A DNA stretch of 64,000 bases from contig JAGLOO010000013.1 of NCBI GenBank assembly GCA_023138875.1, forward strand, positions 44,615 through 108,614, given 5' to 3'. The position numbers and the translations under genes are program-made. Of this stretch, positions 36,846-45,314 are shown one piece after another. This DNA comes from Bacteroidales bacterium (GTDB lineage Bacteria; Bacteroidota; Bacteroidia; Bacteroidales; GCA-2748055). Position 1 is the first letter of the stretch. Every line of letters begins with the position of its first letter. Under the pieces are notes generated by a model, which was not told where the DNA came from, did not search any database, and saw only the letters and a list, made by a program, of their open reading frames with translations.

Positions 36846-37853
36846 ATGAGAGGTAAATATTTTAAACAGGGTATTGGTATTTTGGTACTGCTTATTTTAC
36901 TTATTCTAAGTATTTTGCTTGCTTTATCTGTAGGTGAAATAAATTTCTCAATAAAAGAACTTGTTGAAATTTCACGAAACAAAACCGGTATTGAATATAC
37001 CATAATCAGTAATATCCGTTTTCCCAGAATTCTATTGGGTTTATCTGTTGGAGGGGCATTAAGCCTTGCAGGAGTAATACTGCAGGGTGTATACCGCAAT
37101 CCGCTTGTTGAACCTTATACATTGGGAATCTCAGGAGGTGCGGCATTGGGTGTTGCTATTACCATTGTTTTTAACCTAAACATAGTTTTGGGGTTATACA
37201 TGCTTCCGCTTTCAGGGTTTTTAGGTGCAATTTCTACTGTTTTCATTGTATATATTTTATCAATCAGCAAAAACCGCTTTAATATCAATAAAATGTTGCT
37301 GATTGGCGTAATGATTAGCTTTATCTCTTCCTCTTCCATGATGTTTCTGCTGTCAACCACTACAGCAGAGAACCTTCATAGTATCGTGTTCTGGATTATG
37401 GGATCGCTGGACGAACCCAATATGTTGTTAGTTAAATCGGTGTTCTATGCTTCGATTGCAGGACTCTGTATAACTTACTTGTTTGCCAATCCACTAAATG
37501 CCCTTCGTTTGGGCGAATCAAAAGCCAAACATCTGGGAGTAAATACAAGTTTTACCATACGGGTACTTTTTATAACGGCATCAGTATTAACCGGAATTAG
37601 TGTTTCTGTTGCAGGTGTAATAGGTTTTGTTGGCCTGATCATCCCCCATTTATTACGTCTGGTTATTGGCTCTGATTACAGGATTTTATTGTTAGCCTCA
37701 TTTCTAGGAGGAAGTATTTTTGTTATAGTTTGTGATGTAATTTCCCGTACAATAATTGCTCCCAACGAATTGCCCATTGGGGTGATAACAGGAATGATTG
37801 GAGGGCTTGTGTTTATTGTTGTTATAAGCAAATCGAAATTCAAAAACCATTAA
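36846..37853 (+). CDS. btuC: BtuC-like cobalamin ABC permease
   Basis: A 335-residue FecCD-family permease with about ten helices; the ATG at 36846 (MRGKYFKQGIGI) is chosen as the start. Family motifs are RFPRILLGLSVGGALSLAGVILQGVYRNPLVEPYTLG, SGGAALG and the C-terminal GVIGFVGLIIPHLLRLVIGSDYR, the coupling-helix region that contacts the ATPase. It forms the inner-membrane part of the corrinoid importer with BtuD and BtuF. The gene starts four bases after cobO and the btuD start follows after one base. Confidence 0.92.
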   Translation: MRGKYFKQGIGILVLLILLILSILLALSVGEINFSIKELVEISRNKTGIEYTIISNIRFPRILLGLSVGGALSLAGVILQGVYRNPLVEPYTLGISGGAALGVAITIVFNLNIVLGLYMLPLSGFLGAISTVFIVYILSISKNRFNINKMLLIGVMISFISSSSMMFLLSTTTAENLHSIVFWIMGSLDEPNMLLVKSVFYASIAGLCITYLFANPLNALRLGESKAKHLGVNTSFTIRVLFITASVLTGISVSVAGVIGFVGLIIPHLLRLVIGSDYRILLLASFLGGSIFVIVCDVISRTIIAPNELPIGVITGMIGGLVFIVVISKSKFKNH

Positions 37854-37854
37854 C

Positions 37855-38664
37855 ATGCCTGAGTTCATTATAGTGAATAACATGAAATGCGGATACTCCG
37901 GCAGCTTTATGCTTGAACAAATAAATTTTGAAATAGAAAAAGGTTCGTTTACAGGAATTATTGGACCAAATGGATCAGGAAAAACAACCTTATTCAAAGC
38001 AATAACAGGTGAAATACTCATTAAGAAAGGAAATATACTTCTTAATAGTACTGATACCTCAACAATGTCTCCCAGAAAAAAAGCCCGGAAAATAGCTATT
38101 GTTACTCAAAATACTGAAGCTGCTGATATTTCGGTAGGAGATTATGTTCTGATGGGAAGAATGCCTTATAAAAGTCATTTTCAGTTATTTGAAAACAAAG
38201 AAGATGAGGTGCTTGCTAACAAATTTATGGAATTGACCGGAGTATTTAAGCTTAAAAATAAGCTAATGTGTGAATTGAGTGGTGGAGAACAACAATTGGC
38301 AGCCATTGCAAGAGCTTTAACACAAGAACCGAACTTGCTATTATTAGACGAACCTACTTCACATTTAGATATTTCACACCAGATGCAGATATTAAACCTG
38401 ATCCAACAATTAAACGAAAACCTGAATCTTACAGTCCTGATGATTATACATGACCTAAATCTTGCAGGTGAATACTGCGACTATTTGGTAATGATGAATA
38501 ATGGCGAAGTGTTTGCAAAAGGAAAACCAGAAGAAGTACTAAACTATAAGAACATCGAGAAAGTATATAAAACAGTGGTCATAACGCAGGAAAACCCATT
38601 TTCAAAGAAGCCTACTATTTTATTAGTGTCAGCGAAAACCTTAAATGGGATCAGAAATGACTGA
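37855..38664 (+). CDS. btuD: BtuD-like cobalamin ABC ATPase
   Basis: A 269-residue ABC ATPase: Walker A GPNGSGKTTLF, Q-loop TQNTEAADI, signature LSGGEQQLAAIARAL, Walker B LLLLDEPTSHLDIS and the switch His in IHDLNLA. The FecE/BtuD-type length and the adjoining BtuC permease support corrinoid uptake, although the same subfamily also serves iron siderophores. The C-terminal 40 residues (KVYKTVVITQENPFSKKPTI) are a usual extension. Its stop overlaps the start of the phosphatase gene in an ATGACTGA arrangement. Confidence 0.92.
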   Translation: MPEFIIVNNMKCGYSGSFMLEQINFEIEKGSFTGIIGPNGSGKTTLFKAITGEILIKKGNILLNSTDTSTMSPRKKARKIAIVTQNTEAADISVGDYVLMGRMPYKSHFQLFENKEDEVLANKFMELTGVFKLKNKLMCELSGGEQQLAAIARALTQEPNLLLLDEPTSHLDISHQMQILNLIQQLNENLNLTVLMIIHDLNLAGEYCDYLVMMNNGEVFAKGKPEEVLNYKNIEKVYKTVVITQENPFSKKPTILLVSAKTLNGIRND

Positions 38665-39205
38665 GCTAATTATTGTAAGACATGGAGAAACCTGCGAAAA
38701 CAAGCTGGGTATCTGTCAGGGACAGACTGAAGGTACTTTATCTGAGGATGGTAAAAAACAAAATAAATTATTGGCTAGAGATCTTAGGAATTTTAAAATA
38801 GATAGAATCTACAGCAGCCCACTTGCACGTGCAGTCGAAACAGGAAATGAAATATGGAAATATCATAAAGACATTGAATTACAAACGGATATTCGTTTAA
38901 TTGAAAGGAATATGGGGGTGTTACAAGGAGAAATGTTCCCCGATAACTTTGATATAACGAAACCAGTTAACGGAATGGAAAGTATTGAATTTGCCAGAAT
39001 AAGAATGAAATCTTTTCTGGATGATATTCTTCCCTTGCATACCAACCAAACAGTATTAATAATAAGTCATGGATTGGCGATAAAAGTATTGACAGCTATA
39101 TTAATGAATATGTCAGATGACAATATTATTGACATGAAGCTTATGAAGAATTCCTGCTACTCTATATATTATTCCGATAATAATCAAGGTTTCAAAATAA
39201 AATAA
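38657..39205 (+). CDS. cobC: Histidine phosphatase, CobC-like (copy 1)
   Basis: A 182-residue phosphoglycerate-mutase-type phosphatase. Catalytic RHG is in LIIVRHGETCENK, the second Arg in RIYSSPLARAVETG, the Glu in LIERNMGVLQGE and the second His in LIISHGLAIKVL. The start at 38657 is chosen because it overlaps the btuD stop. Alpha-ribazole phosphatase is the expected role in nucleotide-loop assembly, since it completes a cobalamin operon. However, a second CobC-like gene lies at 44767, so one of them may act on a different phosphate ester. Confidence 0.75.
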   Translation: MTELIIVRHGETCENKLGICQGQTEGTLSEDGKKQNKLLARDLRNFKIDRIYSSPLARAVETGNEIWKYHKDIELQTDIRLIERNMGVLQGEMFPDNFDITKPVNGMESIEFARIRMKSFLDDILPLHTNQTVLIISHGLAIKVLTAILMNMSDDNIIDMKLMKNSCYSIYYSDNNQGFKIK

Positions 39206-39211
39206 ATCTAG

Positions 39212-39219
39212 TATCTTTG
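39212..39219 (+). promoter_or_regulatory. -7 promoter box of the btuB operon
   Basis: TATCTTTG fits the TAnnTTTG consensus. It overlaps the area just after the cobC stop and lies about 30 bases before the conserved riboswitch core, so the transcript would begin near 39225. The -33 box is weak. Confidence 0.6.
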
Positions 39220-39239
39220 TATCGATTTTGGTTTTCCGC

Positions 39240-39420
39240 ATTTATAATTTAAATCGGAATGAAAAGGGAATCCGGTGCAAATCCGGAGTTATACCCGTAG
39301 CTGTAAGCCTTAAAAAAGCTTTTTTAATCCTCACCACTGTCTTGAATTTTCGTGACGGGAAGGTGTGAAAAAGTAAGGTAAGCCAGAAGACCTGCCAGAA
39401 TAGAAATTTGTTCGGGATAA
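39240..39420 (+). promoter_or_regulatory. Cobalamin riboswitch upstream of btuB
   Basis: The leader holds the conserved core AAAGGGAATCCGGTGCAAAT with CCGG pairing, then CCCGTAGCTGTAAG, a variable stem region and the B12-box AGCCAGAAGACCTGCC (39381-39396). These are the hallmarks of adenosylcobalamin riboswitches. It lies 13 to 37 bases before btuB and the downstream assembly genes, and should reduce their expression when B12 is sufficient. The kissing-loop partner region follows the B12-box near the start codon, suggesting translational control. Confidence 0.95.
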
Positions 39421-39432
39421 ACATGATTAATT

Positions 39433-41373
39433 ATGCCAATAAATAAATTCGCTATTCTTGTTTTTGGGCTTTCCCTCAGTGCAATGGTTTGGAGCCAATC
39501 GTTAGATACTCTCATAACTTTGCAGGAAGTACAGGTTATAGCAGAAAAAGAGCAATATTTAATTGGCAGTAAAATTGAAACCCTCGATTCTGTAAAGCTT
39601 AATTCTGTATTAGGTGGAAGCTTAACTGAAATATTAAATCTCTATTTACCTATATATATTAAGCAAGATGCCGGGGGATTGGCAACCATACGGTTCAGGG
39701 GAACAAGCCCTAACCACACGGCCATTTTATTTAACGGAATCAATATCAACTCACTCACTCTCGGACATTCAAACCTCTCAAATATCCCCATATTTCTATT
39801 TGATGAGGTTAAAATTCAATATGGCAGTTCCAGTTCATTATACGGGTCAGATGCTATTGGCGGGAGCATTTATCTGGGTAACAATCCAGAATGGGATAAA
39901 GGCTATAATGTCGGAGTGCAACAGGATATTGCAAGTTTCGGTTCCTGCTTCAGTGGATTAAAATTGGGCTATAGCAATAAAAAGGTCAAATATTCGATCA
40001 AACTATTTTACCAAAAAAAGAGAAACAATTTTCCATTTTTAAATACAGCTGTAAGAGATTTTGAAAAAAATGAATTTGCTGTAGATACCCAGAAAAACGC
40101 AGCACTTTCTAATTACGGGGTACTGCAGGAGTTGTATTTGAAGATCTCTGACAAGATGTTTTACTATCTGAAATTATGGTACGAAGACAACTGGCATCAG
40201 ATACAACCCAATATGTCGGCTAACTATTATGGAGGTAGCTTCAAGGAAATTCAGAATAAACACTTGCGATTAATTTCAGGCTTTAAGTATTATTCCGGCA
40301 AACATAAACTAACAACAGATTTTGGATATATTAATGATTATCAGCTATATGATAAAAACGATGAGCAATTAATTTCAACAAACTCATTGATAGCCAATCT
40401 GAATTATTTTAATACCAGATTCTTAAATGGCAATTTAAATACCGGGGTAAATTATACGCATATTAAGCCTGATGTATATGCTTATAATGGCAATATTGAA
40501 GAAAGCAGGATTGATATTTTTTCTTCTTATAAAAGAGAGTTGATTCCTCGTATGAGCATGGCTTTGAATTTGAGAGAATCAATAGTTTCTGATTATAAAA
40601 GCCAATTCTCGCCATCGTTAGGGCTTGATTATTTGTTTGTAAACTCTTCAAACCAGACCCTTCACTGTAAATTTTCTGTTTCCCACAGCTATAAAATTCC
40701 AACATTCAATGACCGTTACTGGTACCCGAACGGTAATCCCGACTTATTGTCTGAAAAAGGGATGAATTATGAATTTAACACCAAATATGAATTCACCCGG
40801 AATAAAAACAGTTTTCATATCGGACTTACAGGTTTTCTTATGGAAGTAGATAACTGGATACAATGGGTTAACCTTGATATTTGGAGACCACGGAATATCA
40901 AAAAGGTTCAAAACAAAGGTATTGAACTCCATTTTGAAAACACTGTTCAGATTTCAGGGTATAGGTTGAATTCCGGTATTAATTACAGCTTAACCAAAGC
41001 CATAGAAGTAAAGAGTTACCATAACCAGAGTACTTCAACGGGAAAACAGTTAATATACACACCTAGACATATTGGAAATGCTTTTATTACACTTGATTAT
41101 AGAAAATGGTATCTATTAACAACTGCATCCTATACAGGCGAAAGGTTTAATGAAAGTTACAAGACTTTAGACGGATATTTCCTCTTGAACACCTCATTAG
41201 GAAAAAACTTTCATTTTAAAAAGAACATCATATCAGTAAACTTTAAGGTTAATAATTTATTAAACAAAGCTTATCAGAATCAGGAGCTATATGCCATGCC
41301 TGGCAGAAATTACGCAGTTAGTATTAAATATTCAATAACCAGATTAAAATTTAAACAAAATGAAAAGGATTAA
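39433..41373 (+). CDS. btuB: BtuB-like TonB-dependent corrinoid receptor
   Basis: A 646-residue outer-membrane receptor with a signal peptide (about 1-21), a plug (LQEVQVIAEKEQ TonB-box region; LPIYIKQDAGGLATIRFRGT; SSSLYGSDAIGGSIYLG) and a 22-strand-type barrel ending in YAVSIKYSITRLKF. It is smaller than SusC proteins and has no carboxypeptidase-like domain, as usual for BtuB. The cobalamin riboswitch immediately upstream makes a corrinoid the cargo. The last 14 bases overlap the start of the BtuG-like lipoprotein gene. Confidence 0.9.
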   Translation: MPINKFAILVFGLSLSAMVWSQSLDTLITLQEVQVIAEKEQYLIGSKIETLDSVKLNSVLGGSLTEILNLYLPIYIKQDAGGLATIRFRGTSPNHTAILFNGININSLTLGHSNLSNIPIFLFDEVKIQYGSSSSLYGSDAIGGSIYLGNNPEWDKGYNVGVQQDIASFGSCFSGLKLGYSNKKVKYSIKLFYQKKRNNFPFLNTAVRDFEKNEFAVDTQKNAALSNYGVLQELYLKISDKMFYYLKLWYEDNWHQIQPNMSANYYGGSFKEIQNKHLRLISGFKYYSGKHKLTTDFGYINDYQLYDKNDEQLISTNSLIANLNYFNTRFLNGNLNTGVNYTHIKPDVYAYNGNIEESRIDIFSSYKRELIPRMSMALNLRESIVSDYKSQFSPSLGLDYLFVNSSNQTLHCKFSVSHSYKIPTFNDRYWYPNGNPDLLSEKGMNYEFNTKYEFTRNKNSFHIGLTGFLMEVDNWIQWVNLDIWRPRNIKKVQNKGIELHFENTVQISGYRLNSGINYSLTKAIEVKSYHNQSTSTGKQLIYTPRHIGNAFITLDYRKWYLLTTASYTGERFNESYKTLDGYFLLNTSLGKNFHFKKNIISVNFKVNNLLNKAYQNQELYAMPGRNYAVSIKYSITRLKFKQNEKD

Positions 41374-42448
41374 AAATTTCATGCTATTTGTTGCTCTGTT
41401 TGCAACAGCTTTTGTGTCGTGCGAAACAGAGAACCCACCTCCGGAAAAGATATTTAACAAAGTAGCTTATGTTACTAACTATGGAAGTTATTCCGGTAGC
41501 AAAAGCGAAATAAGTATTTATGATACAGATAGTAGCTTAATTACTCATGATGCCTACAAAGCAGCTAACTCGGTTGACTTTACATCAAATATCGAGTCAA
41601 TGTCAATACATGAAGATATTGCTTACTTCATGTCAAACAATGGTGATAAAATTGACATTGTTGATGCCAAAACCTTACAAGCTTCGGTTAACCCGATTTC
41701 AACCGATATTACCAAACCACGCTATTTTGCTGCCGATGGGAATATTGCCTATATATCATGCTGGGGCGATGTTGACGACTGGAATGTGATGGCAAATTCA
41801 TACATTGCCAAAATTGATTTATCAACCAAAACAGTTGCGAAAATTGCTTTGCCCGGTGGACCTGAAGGTGTTACTATTATTGGTAATAAATTGTATGCAG
41901 CATTAACTACCACAAAAAAGATTGCAGTAATAGATTTATCAAGTAATGATATTTCTTACATCAATACCTTGGCCATTCCTTATCATTTTGTTGTTGATGA
42001 TGCCGGTTATTTGTGGGCATCAATGGTTAGTACATATACAGTACCAGTTGGATTAGATTCAGTTGGATTAACACAAATTGACCCGGCAAATAATGAAGTA
42101 TTGGCAAATGTTAATTTTAGCAGTATTGGAAGTAATGGTTTTATACATATATCTTCCGATAAAAAAACAGTATATGCGTTGGGTAAAGAAGCATGGCCGG
42201 GTACGGCATCAAGTATTTATTCAATTGATGTATCAAGTCAAACATTAAGCAGCAGTGCACTAGTTAGCGGTGAAAGCTTTAATGGTTTTGGTGTAAATCC
42301 AGAGAACGATAATATCTATGTACTCATTTCGCCAAGCGCTACCGAAAATGGCTCATTGAAAATCTACAATTCGTCTGGTAGTCTTATAGATGAAGAAGTA
42401 ACAGGTATCAGTCCAAAGCATGTTGTTTTTTATAACATTGAACAATGA
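41360..42448 (+). CDS. btuG: BtuG-like surface propeller lipoprotein
   Basis: A 362-residue lipoprotein (signal LFATAFVSCET) made of YncE/DUF5074-type propeller blades: VAYVTNYGSYSGSKSEISIYD, IAYFMSNNGDKIDIVDA, IAYISCWGDVDDW, LYAALTTTKKIAVIDL, YLWASMV and VYALGKEAW. BtuG of gut Bacteroides is exactly such a seven-bladed lipoprotein that binds B12 tightly and docks on BtuB. The 14-base overlap with btuB and the shared riboswitch make this identification strong, though the residues that bind the vitamin were not compared. Confidence 0.82.
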   Translation: MKRIKNFMLFVALFATAFVSCETENPPPEKIFNKVAYVTNYGSYSGSKSEISIYDTDSSLITHDAYKAANSVDFTSNIESMSIHEDIAYFMSNNGDKIDIVDAKTLQASVNPISTDITKPRYFAADGNIAYISCWGDVDDWNVMANSYIAKIDLSTKTVAKIALPGGPEGVTIIGNKLYAALTTTKKIAVIDLSSNDISYINTLAIPYHFVVDDAGYLWASMVSTYTVPVGLDSVGLTQIDPANNEVLANVNFSSIGSNGFIHISSDKKTVYALGKEAWPGTASSIYSIDVSSQTLSSSALVSGESFNGFGVNPENDNIYVLISPSATENGSLKIYNSSGSLIDEEVTGISPKHVVFYNIEQ

Positions 42449-42473
42449 GTGCAGTATAAAAAGTAAATAACCA

Positions 42474-42983
42474 ATGGCTGATATTACTTTTATTACAGGT
42501 GGAACACGATCCGGGAAAAGCAGCTTTGCTAATAAATTAGCAGAAGAAAATTCTACTCATCCTGTTTGTCTGGCCACAGCTCGTATTTGGGACGATGATT
42601 TCAAAGAAAGAGTTAAACGGCACCAAAATGACAGGGGTGATCATTGGCAAACAATTGAAGAAGAAAAAAGTATTGACAAAATAATTGTTGGAGGAAAGAC
42701 CGTTGTGCTTGATTGTATTACGCTCTGGCTAACTAATATATTTCATGATAACCAATACAACTTAGACAAATCATTGGCAGAAGCAAAGAAAATCTGGGAT
42801 AATTTTATCCAACAAGACTTTGAGCTTATTGCAGTGAGCAACGAACTTGGATTGAGCATCCATCCTGATAATAAAATCGCGAGAAAATTTACTGATTTGC
42901 AGGGATTTATGAATCAACACATTGCATCGTGCTCTGCTCACACCTATTTAGTTGTATCTGGTATTCCAATCAAAATAAAATAA
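42474..42983 (+). CDS. cobU: Adenosylcobinamide kinase/guanylyltransferase
   Basis: A 169-residue CobU/CobP enzyme. The P-loop is ITGGTRSGKSSFANKLAE, followed by CLATARIWDDDFKERVKRHQNDR (the conserved RI-x3-H region), DCITLWLTNIF and the SNELGLSIHPDNKIARKF loop. It phosphorylates adenosylcobinamide and then adds GMP, preparing it for CobS. It sits in the btuB operon with a 25-base gap after btuG and 21 bases before cobT. Confidence 0.93.
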   Translation: MADITFITGGTRSGKSSFANKLAEENSTHPVCLATARIWDDDFKERVKRHQNDRGDHWQTIEEEKSIDKIIVGGKTVVLDCITLWLTNIFHDNQYNLDKSLAEAKKIWDNFIQQDFELIAVSNELGLSIHPDNKIARKFTDLQGFMNQHIASCSAHTYLVVSGIPIKIK

Positions 42984-43004
42984 CAAAACATTAAACATGA
43001 TTCA

Positions 43005-44003
43005 ATGAAAGAAGCATTACAAAAAAAAATTGACCTGAAAACAAAGCCGCCTGGCTCATTAGGTAAACTGGAAAGAGTTGCTTTAAAAATAGGATTAATT
43101 CAAAATACACTTTCGCCTGAGCTGCGAAATCCAACTCATATAGTTTTTGCCGGAGACCATGGACTGACCGATGAAGGAGTTAGTCCTTACCCAAAGGAAG
43201 TAACCTATCAGATGGTCATGAACTTTCTTGCCGGAGGAGCTGCTATAAATATTTTTTGCCGTCAAAACAGCATCAATTTAAAGGTTGTTGATGCCGGTGT
43301 AGACTTTGACTTTGATGCTGAATCAAACTTAATCCATGCAAAAGTTGCAAGAGGCACAAAAAACATCCTTAAAGAACCGGCTATGTCTATGGAATTGTGC
43401 CAACAAGCGATGAATAAGGGAAAAGATATTGTAAATGCAGAATTTGAATCCGGTTGTAACGTCATTAGTTTTGGCGAAATGGGGATCGGCAATACTTCTG
43501 CAGCATCTCTGCTTTTACATAAATATACCGGAAAACCAATCGAAGAGTGTACAGGAAGGGGAACCGGCCATGACGATGAAGGATTAAAAAAGAAGATTGC
43601 CATATTAAAAGAAGCATCCATACAGCACAATGTATCTGATCCTGTTGAGATTCTGGCAGCTTACGGAGGTTTTGAAATTGCCATGATGTGTGGTGCCATG
43701 CTACAGGCAAAAAATAACGGTATGACTATACTGTTAGATGGTTTTATTACAACATCTGCATTATTGGCCGCTTGCAAAATTGACAAATCAATACGCGACA
43801 ATTGTATATTTTGTCATTGCTCCGAAGAAAAAGGCCACAAATATATGCTCGAATATTTAGGGGTTGAGGCTTTGGTCGATTTAAACATGCGATTAGGAGA
43901 AGGAACCGGTGCTGCAGTTACCTATCCATTAATAAAATCAGCTGTTTCTTTTTTAAATGAAATGGCCAGTTTTGAAGATGCAGGAGTATCAAATAAAGGA
44001 TAA
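43005..44003 (+). CDS. cobT: Nicotinate-nucleotide-dimethylbenzimidazole phosphoribosyltransferase
   Basis: A 332-residue CobT enzyme: KPPGSLGKLERVALKIGLIQ, VFAGDHGLTDEGVSPYPKEVTYQMVMNF (split at the G), the GEMGIGNTSAAS loop, GRGTGHDD, and MRLGEGTGAA with the catalytic Glu. It activates the lower-ligand base as alpha-ribazole phosphate. It lies between cobU and cobS in the usual nucleotide-loop order. No gene for lower-ligand synthesis is visible here, so the base is probably scavenged or made elsewhere. Confidence 0.95.
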   Translation: MKEALQKKIDLKTKPPGSLGKLERVALKIGLIQNTLSPELRNPTHIVFAGDHGLTDEGVSPYPKEVTYQMVMNFLAGGAAINIFCRQNSINLKVVDAGVDFDFDAESNLIHAKVARGTKNILKEPAMSMELCQQAMNKGKDIVNAEFESGCNVISFGEMGIGNTSAASLLLHKYTGKPIEECTGRGTGHDDEGLKKKIAILKEASIQHNVSDPVEILAAYGGFEIAMMCGAMLQAKNNGMTILLDGFITTSALLAACKIDKSIRDNCIFCHCSEEKGHKYMLEYLGVEALVDLNMRLGEGTGAAVTYPLIKSAVSFLNEMASFEDAGVSNKG

Positions 44004-44008
44004 TAAAA

Positions 44009-44770
44009 TTGAAACATGAACTAAAAATATTCTTTACAGCCCTTATGTTCTTTACACGAATACCTGTACCCAAAAGTACAGGTTTTTCACCTGAGAATTT
44101 AAATAAGGCAACAAGATATTTTCCTTTAATCGGTATTATAGTGGGTGGTGCCGGGGCATTGGTTTTTTTGGCGGCACACCAACTATTATCGGTACATATC
44201 GCAATACTAATTAGTATTATAACCATGATACTGCTGACCGGGGCATTTCATGAAGATGCCCTTGCTGACTTTTGTGATGGTTTTGGAGGCGGGTACACAA
44301 AAGAAAAGATACTTGCCATAATGAAAGACAGCCGAATTGGTACGTATGGAGCTGTGGGGCTTATTCTTTTACTCCTGGCAAAATTCTTATTACTTGCTGA
44401 GTTTAATCCATCACAGATACCGCTAATACTTATTGCAGCACACGCCTTAAGCCGGGTTAATCCGGTTATTTTGATTTTTACATCAAAATATACAGGTGAT
44501 GAAAATAACAGTAAATCAAAACCGGTCGGTCAAAAAAGCTCAATAACTACCCTTATTTTAGCTGTAATATTCGGTTTGTTGCCATTGGTTTTCATTTCAC
44601 CCCATATTATTCCATTCCTGATTTTTGCTTATGCCCTGATTTTTATTTATTTCCGGCATTATGTACACAAAAAAGTGGGAGGATACACAGGCGATGTATT
44701 AGGGGCTTTGCAACAATTTTCAGAAGTTGGTTTTTACCTAACCTGTTTAATTGTCGACAAACTAATATGA
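44009..44770 (+). CDS. cobS: Adenosylcobinamide-GDP ribazoletransferase
   Basis: A 253-residue integral membrane CobS with several helices. Family motifs are FTRIPVPKST at the start, TGAFHEDALADFCDGFGGGYTKEKILAIMKDSRIGTYG, and a C-terminal GGYTGDVLGALQQFSEVGFYL. The D-x3-D-type acidic cluster (HEDALADFCDG) binds metal. It joins the activated corrinoid and alpha-ribazole. The start is TTG at 44009, since no ATG or GTG fits. The gene begins five bases after cobT and overlaps cobC by four. Confidence 0.94.
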   Translation: MKHELKIFFTALMFFTRIPVPKSTGFSPENLNKATRYFPLIGIIVGGAGALVFLAAHQLLSVHIAILISIITMILLTGAFHEDALADFCDGFGGGYTKEKILAIMKDSRIGTYGAVGLILLLLAKFLLLAEFNPSQIPLILIAAHALSRVNPVILIFTSKYTGDENNSKSKPVGQKSSITTLILAVIFGLLPLVFISPHIIPFLIFAYALIFIYFRHYVHKKVGGYTGDVLGALQQFSEVGFYLTCLIVDKLI

Positions 44771-45312
44771 AGTTATATCTGGTACGACACACAAAAGTAG
44801 ATTGCTTCGCTGGTGTTTGTTACGGACAGTCGGAAATTGAGGTCAATATTACATTTAATGTTGAAAAAAGCATGCTTGCCGGAAAACTTCAAAATATTGT
44901 ATTTGATAAAATCTATTCAAGCCCTTTAAAACGATGTGCTATACTGGCAGAAGCTTTTACAAATAGTCCTGAAAAGGTTATTTACGACCAAAGATTAATG
45001 GAGCTCAATTTTGGAAAGTGGGAAGGAAAAACATGGAATGAAATTGAAAAATCCGAAGAAGCAAAACTTTGGTTTAACGATTATCTGAACACTCCGTGTC
45101 CGGGAGGGGAATCTTACACAGATTTACTAATACGGGTACAGGATTTTTTAACTGATTTGAAGAAAGAAGATTCCGGAAACAATGTTTTAATCATTTGTCA
45201 TGGAGGAACTATTCGGGCTTTCCACGCAATAATAAACAAGGTAAACCCGCAGAAGGCTTTCGATTTAAAGCTTGATTATGGCCAGGTGGTAGAAATAGAG
45301 TTAAAAAATTAA
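44767..45312 (+). CDS. cobC: Alpha-ribazole phosphatase, CobC-like (copy 2)
   Basis: A 181-residue histidine phosphatase with catalytic His in LVRHTKVDCFAGVCYGQ (RHT, as common in CobC), KIYSSPLKRCAILAEAF, LNFGKWEGKTWNEIE and LIICHGGTIRAFHAI. The CYGQ-S-E motif after RHT is typical for CobC proper. The four-base overlap with cobS supports the dephosphorylation of alpha-ribazole or adenosylcobalamin phosphate here. The other copy at 38657 is less close to the CobC pattern. Confidence 0.9.
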   Translation: MKLYLVRHTKVDCFAGVCYGQSEIEVNITFNVEKSMLAGKLQNIVFDKIYSSPLKRCAILAEAFTNSPEKVIYDQRLMELNFGKWEGKTWNEIEKSEEAKLWFNDYLNTPCPGGESYTDLLIRVQDFLTDLKKEDSGNNVLIICHGGTIRAFHAIINKVNPQKAFDLKLDYGQVVEIELKN

Positions 45313-45314
45313 CA

